The notes below the pieces were generated by a model that saw only the letters and a list, made by a program, of their open reading frames with translations, was not told the DNA's origin and did no database searches. A program made the position numbers and the translations under genes. DNA of 64,000 nucleotides from Rotaria socialis (lineage: Eukaryota > Rotifera > Eurotatoria > Philodinida > Philodinidae), in NCBI GenBank assembly GCA_905331475.1, contig CAJNYU010002381.1, positions 62,001 through 126,000 of the forward strand, read 5' to 3'. This document shows positions 11,259-22,191 of this stretch, one piece after another; position 1 is the stretch's first letter, and the number at the start of each line of letters is the position of its first letter.

Positions 11259-12568
11259 AACTGAATGGGAGAATGTAGACTGAGGACCGTGATACAAAAG
11301 AAATAATGTATTGTCTTTCTTTCTTTTCTCGTTCTAGTAGTGAAAGATGTTGTATTTTTATAAACTCTTCTCTTATGATTTTATGCAAACGAGTAATATA
11401 CTATTCGATCAAAAAGATTCTCAATCTTTATAAATTTCTCTGTTTTCTTGGGGATATACCAGACAGAGTGGTAGAGTTAAAGCATTCATCTTTCTCGTCT
11501 TAGTGCACACGAGAGGAGATGAGGATATTTGTCTGTGTTGAGCTTTCAGATGGAAGTCTCAGCGATGTTCACGTCACTGTGATCGATACAGATGGAATGA
11601 TTCTAAATAGAGTTCTTCTTTCCGATGAAATTATGAAGGGAAAGCACGAATCTTTACATATTCTATCAATAGACTGAGAGCCATACAAAACCAAGGAAAT
11701 AATTTGTCAAAGCACGATTTTCTTTATTGACTAAGGTCTTGGTGTGGCCATGGAGTATAGTGGTAGATATGCGTGCAGGGCTTAATATTTTGCGAGATGT
11801 AGGCTTATATTAAGATAACATTTATATTCGTACACCCATACTTTACTCCCACATTGTAAAGAAGTGCTTTTACAAAGCAAAAACTCTCCTAGTTGAAGGT
11901 ATATATCTATAATTCATGCACCTCTATTGATATGAGCTGATGTGCTCCCGACAATTTTTCAAAATGTCTTCGAAGAATGAGTTTCCAAGTGAAACTTACA
12001 GCATTCCCTGGGGAAAAAAACTTTGGTCATCACTTCTGACACGTGTAACGATAAGAATGTTTTCTCGTGATATCGAGCTCTTTTATTTCAATCAACCTTC
12101 TCCTTTTATAGTTACACTTTTCTTTCTCCGGGGCGCGTCACTCAACCGGAGAGAACGAGAAAGAACACGACAAAGAGGAAGAGAGAATACACATGACAAT
12201 GAGGAAGAAAGTCGTTATGTACATTGATTAAGATAGAACGAGTGCTTATATCGGCACAACACGTCCATAGGATAGTTTAATTCTAAAGTTTCTGAATTTA
12301 GAACCATATCACAAAGTTGGAAATGCTCTGAAATGAGTACCTAGTACGTGGACATCAGGAGTGCGTAATGGTATAGTTTCATATTGTCGAGAACTCTTGA
12401 AACATCTATTATGCCGGAAATCTGTAGCTCAAGTTTTGTGTAGATATGTATGTGTTTAGCATATTCTATTGATGCTCGTAAAAGGATTTACGTTCATTTT
12501 CTTACTAAGTTTAAAATATGTAGCAGAATGTCTAAATATGCTTGAATTATGGGATGTCTCGACCTAAG
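11259..12568. other. Intergenic region without recognisable gene
   Basis: About 1.3 kb between the NHL start and the proposed kinase 3' end. Only short low-quality reading frames and poly-A/T runs are seen; the NHL promoter should lie at its left end. Confidence 0.5.
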
Positions 12569-15034
12569 TTATATATAAATGCTGCTAGAAAAAAAGTAAC
12601 ATGGTACTTTATTCATGAAAGAAACATTTGAGTTTGAAAAAAAATCATCATGACCTGTAAATTCGTCAGAGGAGCACTGTAAAACCTTGATCACTGAAAG
12701 CAACAAAAGATTCTCTTTCAAGTATTGACGACGTAGGATAGGATATGAGAAATCGATTTCTTTTCAATTAGAGAATTGTTGTGTTCTATGTCACATACCT
12801 AATTTCAATTCATTTGATACTTTTGAGGGCTCCATCTTTGGTTTGGGAACAGCCGAAATGGGTTTGACCTGAGGTGATTTCGCTACATCTAAAACGAAAC
12901 AAGCAACATCGTTATCTAAAAAATTTGTGCATAGGAATGTATTAAAAAAAGGCTTACATCCGCCTATACCCACAGACACTAAGAAACTACTACTAGCTTG
13001 CCCTGTAAAAGCTACAGAGATTGTTACGAAGCAATGCTTTTGCCGACTACTTATGAAATGATAGCAGAGGAGTTCAATTATACAATCATATATTGTCTTC
13101 CGGTATTGATTTTCGCAATTGTTTAAAATCGTTTAAGAGAAGAACGCTTAGTGTGAAATGAGAAAAGCTTATGTGACTCGATGCATCTCGTTAGAATTCA
13201 TGAAATTCTATCATTTTATATAAAATTTCAAACTGTCTAAAGTATACATAGAGACTTGCCTAATATCTTGTTTTGATCCATGATCATACTCAGTTGTTTT
13301 CTTAATATCGACTTACCAAAACACGAGTATTTTGTGTTGAAGAGCTAGTAAAAGTTACAGAATGAATTTTCAAATTAAATTTCAAATGCACAGCAATGTA
13401 TTGAAACATTCTAAACTCACTGGGGCTTTACTGCTAGAATAGATCTTAGGAAAGATGTAATAAGGCATGTTAATTCACAATAGGGATATGGGTGTTTAAA
13501 AAGAAAACGCGATATACCGCAAACTCAACAGAAGAGTTTTTTGGAATCTTGAATGATAAAAAATCGAGAGATACTCTTTTCGCGTAGCAGTAAATGTAAG
13601 ATACGAGCGTTTGCGATGTTCTGTTAACTGATGACATGAGCACTGTTAAATATGGTATACCTAATTTTGGTGGTGGTTTCAACTTCACTTGAGATGGTGA
13701 TTGTAAGGGCTTCGCTCTTGAGTTCGGAACGGCCGAGACCTGTCTATAGCTTGACAATTTCGGCGTATCTGAAATAGAACAAAAAACGAAATTCTTATGT
13801 CTGGAGAGTACGTGTGGAAATACATTAAGTTAAGTTCCTCGCGCACCTTCAGGAAGCAGAACACTACAGTTTTTTGAATACTGTAATGGCACGTGATGAA
13901 AAACATTAATCGTGTAAAATCACATATGTGCTATTATATTCTCGCGGTCTACTGTCAATAAGCTGTGGCCTCTTCTTCGTTTAGTGCATTCTCATTTCCT
14001 CTCTATCACATTTGTCAAAAGAGAGCAAGAATGAAAATAGATTACCTTCAATTGGGATACATTGTTCAATCATTTGGATTATTTCAGAGCTGCTTGGTCG
14101 ATCCTGTGGATTTTGAGCCCAACATTTCTTGATGACCGCACAAAATCTCGATGGCGTATTTTCTGGTATTCTCAAGCGGTCACCAGCAAGAACGGATGCC
14201 CGAATAACGTCATCTGCATGACCCTCATATGGTTTATTGAATGCAGCTAACTCCCAGTAAATTGTTCCCAAACTATAAATATCACTCTTTTTTGTGTGCT
14301 GTTCCACGCGGAGAATTTCAGGTGCACTCCATGGCAACGTAATTACTCTTGTAGGTTTATAATTGGTTTGACGTGCTGTTTCATTCAGTGTTCGAGCTAC
14401 ACCAAAGTCACACACTTTCACGATATATCCTTCGTACGCTCGTTCTAGCAAGAGGTTCAATGATTTTATATCTCGATGTATAATAGGCTCTTGCAACTGA
14501 TGCAAATAATTGATTCCTTTAGCTGCTTGCAAGGCAATTGATAATCGCTCAGCCCATGTTAATGCAAGCTTATCTTCGTGTACCATCTTATATAATGAGC
14601 CAAGAGACATGTACTCCATTACAAGTGCATATTTTCCTTTTTCCATGCATGCACCATAGAAATTGACGATGTATGGAGAACGTAGAGTGTGCAATAATGA
14701 AAGCTCCTGGAAAAACTCCCTTGTGGCTTTATCGGAGAATTCGTTAACGTGTAATTTTTTGACAGCAACTATATGGCTTGTGCTTAACCACGTTGCTCTA
14801 TACACTATGCCAAAAGCTCCATCACCAATATTCTCATGAAGTTTGAGATCATCATCAGATATTTGCAGAAAGTCACGCGCTTTATCTAAATTTCAAACCG
14901 TATATTATCATATGCTTTGACAATTTTATTGACTTTGTTGATAATCAGAAATTATGTTTCTGATAAAACTAGTGGAAAATTAACTTCGATGCTATAAAAA
15001 AAAATAGAGCATTTTTACCAATGTTGAAAAACAT
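12569..15034 (-). CDS. TKL-like protein kinase with repeated tail exons
   Basis: Proposed exons: 15034-15019 (short ATG exon), 14885-14046 (kinase), 13768-13661, 13002-12958 (weak), 12888-12799, 12693-12569 (weak, contains the stop); all are joined in phase 1, giving about 407 residues. The kinase domain is complete: P-loop IGDGAFGIVY, catalytic VAVKKL, helix-C FFQELSLL, catalytic loop HRDIKSLNLLL, DFG as CDFGVAR, LPWSAPEIL, and SDIYSLGTIYWEL. Features such as PWSAPE and the short insert pattern fit mixed-lineage/TKL kinases, so Ser/Thr activity is expected. Tail exons 3 and 5 are similar (SAVP..., ending KLG at the same splice phase), suggesting exon duplication. The kinase core is firm; the first and last exons are inferred. 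It lies downstream of a caspase-like gene on the same strand. Confidence 0.75.
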
Positions 15035-15918
15035 CACACGTTTACTCTTTTTTTATTTAAAACGCTGGTATCTGTAACGATAAATAAGACTCTGTTGAGT
15101 TTATATCGTATTGACAAACTGGATAGAGGTGGAGTAGCTTACAGCCACTCACGGCAATGATGTTTATTCGTTTATTCACATATCCAGAGTGTAACAACTT
15201 CATACATAACACACGTATATATAGAAGAGAGATAGAAGAGAGACAGGAGAGAGATATATTATAATAATGGAAAGAGAATAGAAGGAAGAGGAAGGAGAAT
15301 CATCGAAGCGTGCCATCAATATCGGCACAGTATCGTCAACTCTTCAAATTTCCTTAGCTTTATACTGTTCTCAAATGTGGGCACTACTTTGAAATGAGGT
15401 TAAAATAGATAGACTAAGTAACAGTCCCGCAGTGTCCTTAAACTTTTGGTATTAATATGTTCGATCGTATCACCTATTGAACACGTAACTACTTCAACAA
15501 GATTATGGCAGTAATGATTCTAAATCCTTCAAACTCGACTAGATACTTTACAAAAGATTGCTTTTATTATTGTTCTGCTTCTGATTCCACATTGAGACTA
15601 TAGCTAGTAGATCTAAAGAGCCGATGTGGAATCGATCCGGTTACCGCTCGGTAACATGTAAACCGGTCAGTAACTGACAGAAAGTCATTATCATTACTGA
15701 CTAATCTGTTTTTATTTTTTTACTCTTACTGTTGCATAGAGAATACCCACTGACCTATTTTCTAAATTGACTATGCCCAATGTCATCATTTTGAAATAGA
15801 ACTATTACCGAGAGGCATTTGGTGCAGAATTGCGACTGTCCTGTCACTAAGAGACCAATTGCATCTGTGGTCACGGATATTCAATACTCGAAACTTCGCG
15901 TTAATTAAAATGGAATAC
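15035..15918. other. Spacer between kinase and caspase-like gene
   Basis: About 0.9 kb. Contains a GA-rich tract (15223-15255) and an imperfect inverted GGTTACC/GGTAAC cluster near 15637-15685. An open stretch near 15790-15890 (minus) has no recognisable domain. Confidence 0.5.
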
Positions 15919-16773
15919 TCAATAATTCACATAAATGCGACCTAAGATGCATTGCTTACAGCGTGATTGACCATATAAGCATATGTTTCTTTCCAATAAT
16001 CCATCGCTCAGAAAAGGAATCTGTTTTGATTTTGACTCCTGCATAACTTCTCTTCTAACATCACGCAATATCAGTTGAATATCTTCATTGGGAGTTGTAA
16101 TGTGACGGAGAAGATGTTTTGTAAATAGGCCGTTCTCGTGTCCATTTCCATCAGAAGCTCCGGCTCCGGGAGCACAAGCAAAAGCAATCAATGAGCCAGG
16201 CATATGCATCGGCTTGAAGTGATCTAATCTGGAATCACTTTGATTCAAAGCTTGCTCTCCTAACTCGGACACAGATATATGATAGCTTCTACAACAATCC
16301 AACAGAAAGACTGTTGTTGATGGCTTTCGTTCGCCTAAAGCATACAGATATTCTTGTGCATTAAATGCATTTTTGTTCAAGTCAACATTAGCCAAGTGTG
16401 GAACATCTTGTGGTAACAAATAATTCGACTCCTAAAAAACCAGACAAGCTTGCATGATAAGTTAAGCTAGCTTCACATTTTTAATGTAGATACTTACTTG
16501 CCATTGTACGCCATGTCCAGCAAAATAAAATAGAATCATATCGCCGTGCTCAGTTGAATCCTCGGATATTTTCAGAGCGCTTTTCATCTCATCATACTTC
16601 AAATTTAATGCCAGTGTAACAGTAAAACCAATCTCTTTCAGTGCAGATGACATGCAGCAGGCGTCATTTTCTGAATTAGGCAGTTTTTTCAGGTTTTTAT
16701 ATTTGCTTATGCCGATAACGAGTGCTAACTTTCGCTTTCCTTTATTTGAATTAGCGTTTGCCTTTGTTGCCAT
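15919..16773 (-). CDS. Caspase-like cysteine protease (peptidase C14, p20 domain)
   Basis: Two exons, 16773-16498 and 16431-15919, giving 262 residues. The C14 fold begins KRKLALVIGISKYKNLKKLPN. The catalytic dyad is present: His87 in YFAGHGVQW and Cys139 in LLDCCRSY (DxCR type). Further p20/p10-type blocks are IAFACAPGAGASDGNGHENGLFTKHLL and the C-terminal Cys-rich end GQSRCKQC. No CARD, DED or other adaptor domain is attached, so it resembles stand-alone bacterial/protist-like caspase-domain proteins as much as animal caspases. Cleavage preference and role (cell death or immunity) are inference. A CAG acceptor-like site lies about 20 nt before the ATG. Neighbours on the same strand are the E2/VWA protein upstream and a kinase downstream. 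Confidence 0.88.
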
Positions 16774-16875
16774 AGCAGACCGTAAGAAACAATCTGAAAA
16801 ATAAACTTTTTCTAATCTAAGACAATTCTGCATAAGTACAACACAAGCCTTGATTCAACACAGCATATTCGAAAG

Positions 16876-16976
16876 GATGTGGGTGTGGATGTCGCTTCTT
16901 CTATGACATAAGGACACCCACACAGTCACACCAACTCATCTGCAACCACACCACATACCTATACCCACCCACAGTC
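16876..16976. repeat. GT/CA-rich hairpin element with telomere-like units
   Basis: Arms TGTGGGTGT (16879-16887) and ACACCCACA (16914-16922) are perfect inverted repeats around a 26-nt loop; a second CA-rich stretch with CCACACCACA and CCCACCCACAG follows to 16976. The core from GTGTGGATGTCGCTTCT to GACACCCACA is closely repeated at 28839-28890. It lies 92 bp after the stop of the E2/VWA gene. Confidence 0.75.
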
Positions 16977-17067
16977 AAATTTTATTTTTATTAGCTCACT
17001 CTTATTGGAAAAATGCCAAGGAAATGTGTTCTTGTTTTAACTCATTCTAAATACGTTGGGAGAAATA

Positions 17068-20000
17068 TTATGATTGTTGATGCACTTCTTCAATAAGTTC
17101 TTCATCATCGTTAATTTGATATTCACTTTTCAGGCTTTCAATGTCGCTCTTTGCAAACCTAATTGCATGCCCTTTCGCCTGCTCTTCGTATTCATTTGGA
17201 TCATCTCTATATAAATGTGCCTTTTCAATTGAAACTGCTTCGCTAAAATTAGGCTTTTTGAGAAGATCGATAATACTATTGAATACCGTCGTCATTTTGG
17301 TCGGTTCAGCCCAACTTTCATTAAAAATCTGATGGCAAATCTTTCCATCACCGCTGATATTCACATGATAAATTGGAGTCATAAACCGGACATTTGGTGG
17401 ATAGCTCGGATAGCCTGAATCGAAACTCACGTAGATCATCCAGTACTTATTTTCATAAGGAGTCTGTTGAGGTCCTTTCAAAATGACTTTCCAAAATGAA
17501 ATATTGTCAAGGATGGAGAAAACAAAAAATTCATTCGATGAATGACTTTGTGTTACAGTAAGCTCTTTGAAAACACGAACTAAACGAGATGAATTTTGGG
17601 TGTTTGTATTGTTAGACACTTGACGAACTGCTAAGCGCTGAAATATCGGGTTAACATGGCGTTCTGGTTTTTCAACGACCCCACGAGATTCTCTGGCTCT
17701 TTTTGAAAGCCACACGGCAGCTTCTTGTTCGAACATTCCTGCAACTTCAATTTTTGATCGATAATGAAGCTTCGAATAGACATAGCCGCCCGATTTTATG
17801 CATAGTTGACGAAAATTCCTAATTGAATTATTTTTCTTTTCGTCGTTGAGTTGGTCATCACGAAGAAATGAAACAAAATCAATTACAATATTATGTTCTT
17901 CGATTTGTTTGTATAGACTTTCGATTGTGGTCGGACCGGCATTATTGACACCGTCAGATAAACAAATGATTAGTTTTCTGCAATTTTTCCCTGCTCTCAG
18001 TGGACTATTAATGTATACATTAATCTTGCGTACTGCTTCATTGACAGCATCATACATGTGGGTCCATTCACCCAAAAGCATATGAGATTGGAGCGCTTTT
18101 TCAAATTTATTTCGATCTCGGGTAATTGGGCAAGTTACTTTGACACGTTCACCAAATTCAATGAGACCAAATGCATGAACTTCGTCCTTCGGCAACATGT
18201 TATCACTCAACGTACCCAACATCATTTTGCACATATTGATATGTGTGCATTTTCCTGTTCTATCATCATCGCCAACATTATGGTCGAACATTGATCGGCT
18301 GAGGTCGAGTAGAACCACAGTAACTTGTTCAGCTGGTTTAATTGTATTGGTCTCGAAAAATGGTACGTTATTGGGTTGTGTGATCACATTATTTGAAAAA
18401 TATATGGGTAGTCGAGGGTCTGGCCAGTTCTGTTGTTCGTCTAAAAAAGACTCAACAGTAACTAGCGAAGACTCGTTTGACGCATCGAGTGGATCAAATA
18501 TTTGAAAGAAATGGTTGATATTGTGCTGCTGGCCTTTATTCTCGGTAGTTTTATTCTGTCTCGAAAACAGTAGCGAAACTGTGCGTTCTTTATTTAGAAG
18601 AACAAGTTGATTGCTAATACGAGCGGTCAATGCACCACGTGTTATTATGGTAAGAGAAGGGTATTTTCGACTCATAATCTTGTTGTATCTATATATTTCA
18701 TTTTCGGTCCAACAAGGAAGTTCATTAAACTCAGATGAGATATCGGTACTAGGATGATAAATCTCGTACTCCTTGTGCGTGAAGACGAGATTAGGTGAAT
18801 GATTAGCAGGGCTTGCCAAGTATCGATTAAACGATCGGAGATCAACATGGCGTGTCAGTTTATCGTGACTTTGTGTCTCAGAAAACTCTTCTAAAATGAG
18901 TTTCTGACAATTAATATCGGATGTAGTGACCGGATCTTGAAAATAGAAATGTTCATCTCGGCGAATGTCAGTTAATTTTACCACTGCAAAAAAGTCTTCT
19001 TCTACCTCGTTTGGATCACACTTTTCAAGAAGCCAACAGAACAGTAAAGGAATGAAATCAAAGTATTCAGTCGAATCAATTGGGATTTCGCACACTATTT
19101 TGGGGCATAGACGAATCAGTAATTGTATTAGTGCATCCATTAATAAAGTCTTTTCAAACCAAAACATGGAGCCTTCAATTGTATGTTTGAATGCAAGAAC
19201 CGCTGGTGGATAGAGATATTTTCTCAATTGAAGAAAAAACTGAGCCTCCATAGCACGTCGATAGCCGGCTGATTCTCGATTATTGCATCTGAAATACAAT
19301 GTCAATGCGTAAAGACTACTCAAAAGAGTACTCTGAGATCGCTCCAGTTGTTTGTAATCGGTGAAATATACTGGATCCCATGAGTCCGAAACTTTGAAAA
19401 GAGAATTGTGGCCTGTGTCAAAATTGTACATAAAATCACGATGTTCTATAGGTAGCCCATAAGCATAAAAGTCTGTTACAGAATCGTCCGGTGAAAGCTG
19501 AAGAAAATCTTTTACCAACTCGCTTGGATTACTTTCAATAAATATGTGAAGTCGATGATTGAAAAGAAGAAGTACATGAGAGTCCATTGTGTAGCGTTCC
19601 TCCTCAAATGGTATTTCATCCCAAATGACATTAACTAAATCCTTTATTGTACTATTATGAGCTATGTTGAGACAATAAATTTTGCATAGACTTCGAATTC
19701 TAACAATTAGTAGTCTTGAATATTCCATACTCGCTGTAGAATTGATCTTCTCACAGTAGGATAAACCAGAATCAGTTATCTTAGGAACAGGAAATTCTGA
19801 TTTACTCGATTCTGGTACGTAACAAAATTGTGGTGAATCTTCTTCAAAGTCATTTCTATAGTTTTCACCGTTGTTTTCATTTGCTTGAAATAGCATAGGC
19901 TCTGACTTTGACAAGCGCCGACTTTTTTGAAAAAATTTGCTTGATTCTTCCAGCTTTTCGTGATTATTGTCGTCGTCACTTTCGAAATCTGATTCTGAAT

Positions 20001-20604
20001 AAGATTCGTGCACTTCTGCTTGAATGTCGTCAGAGTCTAGTATTCCATCGATCTCCGAAATAGTATTCTGTTCAAAAGAATTTTGAACGTTTCGTTGCAT
20101 CTCCTGTGTGACAATAAATTTGTTAGATTCTGATCTGTTGATTGACGAAGGAACTGTATAAGATGAAGATGGCGGTTGCTGATTTATCTTATCGAGTTTG
20201 GTGTACTTAGAAGGCATTTTGTAGGAGCTCACATCGCTAACGGGTGACGTGGGCGTAACGATATCCGATATTCTTGGAGTGATAATCGGTGGCAAAAATG
20301 CACTGTCTCCTTTTCTATTTGACTGTACTGTGGAAGTGTCAGCATGTTGAGCGAAGGAGTATAAAGTAGAAGTGCAGCGGTCTATGGTAATTGGATCGGA
20401 TAGTGTATCAACTTCCAAGGCTTTTATTATCGCTGTCGATCTTAGCAATTCGTTCTTATGGTATAATTCAAAGTTTTCGCGAATCTTAAAACGATTCGCG
20501 ACTTCTTCCATGAACTGACCGATAGTCGTGTCTGAATGATGAACAGGTATGTGTTTCATAACACGTGTTTCGAGATCGAGAACATGATAGTAACCTTTCG
20601 CCAT
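17068..20604 (-). CDS. Ubl-VWA-E2 fusion protein (ubiquitin-conjugating domain at C-terminus)
   Basis: Single uninterrupted frame of 1178 residues from the ATG at 20604; a GCAG acceptor-like site about 20 nt upstream makes the earlier ATG at 20724 unlikely. Residues 1-85 and about 295-400 have the length and beta-rich pattern of ubiquitin-like folds (tentative). A mostly helical middle follows. A VWA domain occupies about 757-950 with the MIDAS motif DLSRS and later LSDGVNN. A UBC domain spans about 1000-1150: YPSYPPNVRFMTP, then HVNISGDGKICHQIFNESW, where the Cys of GKIC is the expected thioester cysteine (family HPN is HVN here). This implies a self-contained E2 recruited by a VWA module, acting in ubiquitin signalling. 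Acidic/Ser-rich linkers fill 110-280. Function of the whole is inference. Confidence 0.85.
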   Translation of the reverse strand: MAKGYYHVLDLETRVMKHIPVHHSDTTIGQFMEEVANRFKIRENFELYHKNELLRSTAIIKALEVDTLSDPITIDRCTSTLYSFAQHADTSTVQSNRKGDSAFLPPIITPRISDIVTPTSPVSDVSSYKMPSKYTKLDKINQQPPSSSYTVPSSINRSESNKFIVTQEMQRNVQNSFEQNTISEIDGILDSDDIQAEVHESYSESDFESDDDNNHEKLEESSKFFQKSRRLSKSEPMLFQANENNGENYRNDFEEDSPQFCYVPESSKSEFPVPKITDSGLSYCEKINSTASMEYSRLLIVRIRSLCKIYCLNIAHNSTIKDLVNVIWDEIPFEEERYTMDSHVLLLFNHRLHIFIESNPSELVKDFLQLSPDDSVTDFYAYGLPIEHRDFMYNFDTGHNSLFKVSDSWDPVYFTDYKQLERSQSTLLSSLYALTLYFRCNNRESAGYRRAMEAQFFLQLRKYLYPPAVLAFKHTIEGSMFWFEKTLLMDALIQLLIRLCPKIVCEIPIDSTEYFDFIPLLFCWLLEKCDPNEVEEDFFAVVKLTDIRRDEHFYFQDPVTTSDINCQKLILEEFSETQSHDKLTRHVDLRSFNRYLASPANHSPNLVFTHKEYEIYHPSTDISSEFNELPCWTENEIYRYNKIMSRKYPSLTIITRGALTARISNQLVLLNKERTVSLLFSRQNKTTENKGQQHNINHFFQIFDPLDASNESSLVTVESFLDEQQNWPDPRLPIYFSNNVITQPNNVPFFETNTIKPAEQVTVVLLDLSRSMFDHNVGDDDRTGKCTHINMCKMMLGTLSDNMLPKDEVHAFGLIEFGERVKVTCPITRDRNKFEKALQSHMLLGEWTHMYDAVNEAVRKINVYINSPLRAGKNCRKLIICLSDGVNNAGPTTIESLYKQIEEHNIVIDFVSFLRDDQLNDEKKNNSIRNFRQLCIKSGGYVYSKLHYRSKIEVAGMFEQEAAVWLSKRARESRGVVEKPERHVNPIFQRLAVRQVSNNTNTQNSSRLVRVFKELTVTQSHSSNEFFVFSILDNISFWKVILKGPQQTPYENKYWMIYVSFDSGYPSYPPNVRFMTPIYHVNISGDGKICHQIFNESWAEPTKMTTVFNSIIDLLKKPNFSEAVSIEKAHLYRDDPNEYEEQAKGHAIRFAKSDIESLKSEYQINDDEELIEEVHQQS

Positions 20605-20846
20605 ATCAAGAATTATAAATATCTGCAAAATGCGTAACACAAAAAGTGGGAATCTAGAGCGATTAGTGATCACATTTTTTGTTTGCGCATTGCATTCGTG
20701 ATTGTATTGGTACTGAACTAGCATGGAGTTCTGAGCAATAGTATTGAAGTTTGTTCATGTTGATCATTCCTCTGCCATAACATTGTATTTCGACGAGTGC
20801 TTTTCTTCACAAGTGCATTTAGCCTCTATATTATACCTACAGAAAA

Positions 20847-21788
20847 TGTCCATCTAGGCATGCACCGAACCCGGTTACAAACCGGGTAGTTCGGGTCAGT
20901 ACTAACCCGGTTCGGTCGTACACGGTGTTCGGTCGTATACGGTATTCGGTCGTATACGGTATTCGGTCGTACCCCGGTTCGGTCATACCCGGTTTCGGTA
21001 CTACCCGGGTTCGGTCATACCGGGTACCCGGTACTACCCGAGTTTCATCATATTCTGATTCGGTACTGGGATTCTCTGGTCTACTTTTTAGTATCCGTCG
21101 AAGCATAGAAATGAATAATAAATAGCACCTATGGATATATATATATATAGTAGGTGATAAAAGATGAATTCATGCCAAAGATACTCTAACTTGCTCAACC
21201 TATCATAGTTAATCTCATTTATCAGGAACGGATACAGTTAAATGAGCTTCTCTTAATATTTATCTTGGACTCAACTACAAGAAATCGTCGAATGGTTCTC
21301 CTTATTAAGTTTTCCGGAAATGCAGATGCATGATTTTTTCCATCGGTCTACTAACAATATCAATACTAATAATGCTAATATCGATATCCAAAAATACTAA
21401 ATTGTATTGGTATTGGTAGTATTCGAATTCTCACATCCCTACTCAGACTATCAGAAGGATCATTTCAATAAGGAGAACCATTCGACAGTTTCATGTAGTT
21501 GAGTCCTAGAGAAATATTCATAAAAGCTCATTTAATTGTATACTTTCCTGATAAATAAGATTATCTATGATAGATTGAGGAAAAGACCATAAACCTTTGA
21601 AATAAAATCATTTATTATTGTCGATCTATAGGTACTATTTGTTATTCATTTCTATGCTTCGAAGGATACGAATCCGTAGACCCTCGAATTCCAATACCGA
21701 ATCTGGGTATGATGAAACCCGGGTAGTACAGAAACAGGGTATGACCGAACCCGGGTAGTTCGGGTTTCGGCGCTTGCTGATGTCCATC
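20847..21788. mobile_element. Foldback hAT-type non-autonomous DNA transposon with 8-bp target duplication
   Basis: Element 20855-21780 (926 bp) flanked by TGTCCATC at 20847-20854 and 21781-21788. Ends are TAGGCATGCACCGAACCC and, inverted, TCAGCAAGCGCCGAAACCC. Long inverted arms continue inward: CATAGAAATGAATAA in the left arm pairs with the right-arm copy near 21645-21655, and the AATGGTTCTCCTTATT segment near 21290 pairs with 21470. The left arm carries tandem GTTCGGTCGTATACGGTATT units (about 20905-21000). There is no transposase frame, so it depends on an autonomous hAT element. An 8-bp duplication and the ends fit hAT. Confidence 0.8.
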
Positions 21789-21800
21789 CTCAATACAGCG

Positions 21801-21920
21801 CAAGCAGAAGAACATTTCGAAAAACGAGTTTCTTGCGTTTTGTTAATGAGCCCTAATGACTCATTATCATGGTTCCCGTTTGAGTGTTTAAACGCATTTT
21901 TCGAAATGTGTGTCTGCTTA
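21801..21920. mobile_element. Small hairpin (MITE-like) element, copy 1
   Basis: Arms CAAGCAGAAGAACATTTCGA (21801-21820) and the inverted TTTTTCGAAATGTGTGTCTG region (21893-21920). It shares its terminal sequence with the element at 22019-22191. No coding capacity. Confidence 0.5.
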
Positions 21921-22018
21921 GGTGATCTATAGTGAAATAATGCTTCTAGAGAGTACTGTAAGAAGAAACCCTTATCTTCTCTTATCTTCTCTTTTCTTCT
22001 CTTCTTTTGTTTATTGTC

Positions 22019-22191
22019 CAAGCAAGCAAAATTTTCGAAAATATGTTTAACTACACAAAGGAGAAACATGCGTGTTTTTTCGCTCACAATCAGGAGGCTC
22101 TATTGCCATCTAAATACACCCACTTTTTCTCGATTTTTCATCCTTTTTTTATGCGTTTAAAAGCGTTTTCAACAATTTTGTCTGCTTGTGT
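22019..22191. mobile_element. Small hairpin (MITE-like) element, copy 2
   Basis: Arms CAAGCAAGCAAAATTTTCGA (22019-22038) and the inverted copy near 22163-22191 (TTTTGTCTGCTTGTG). The ends match copy 1 (AAGCAGA...TTTCGAAAA). Confidence 0.45.

Noticed and set aside
15637-15690. GGTTACC/GGTAAC inverted cluster as a possible transposon end
   Set aside because: Arms are short and imperfect, and no target duplication was found.
12569-16773. Caspase-kinase fusion gene
   Set aside because: A donor-like CGC T|GTAAGC near the caspase C-terminus is phase-compatible with the kinase exon, but the caspase frame has its own stop and a short in-phase ATG exon (15034-15019) serves the kinase, so two genes are simpler.
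17141-19213. Several plus-strand frames inside the E2/VWA gene
   Set aside because: Antisense shadows of a long coding frame; no domains.
20837-21125. Frames with repeated RTRVVP/GTTRV residues
   Set aside because: They arise from the tandem units of the foldback hAT-type element, not from a gene.
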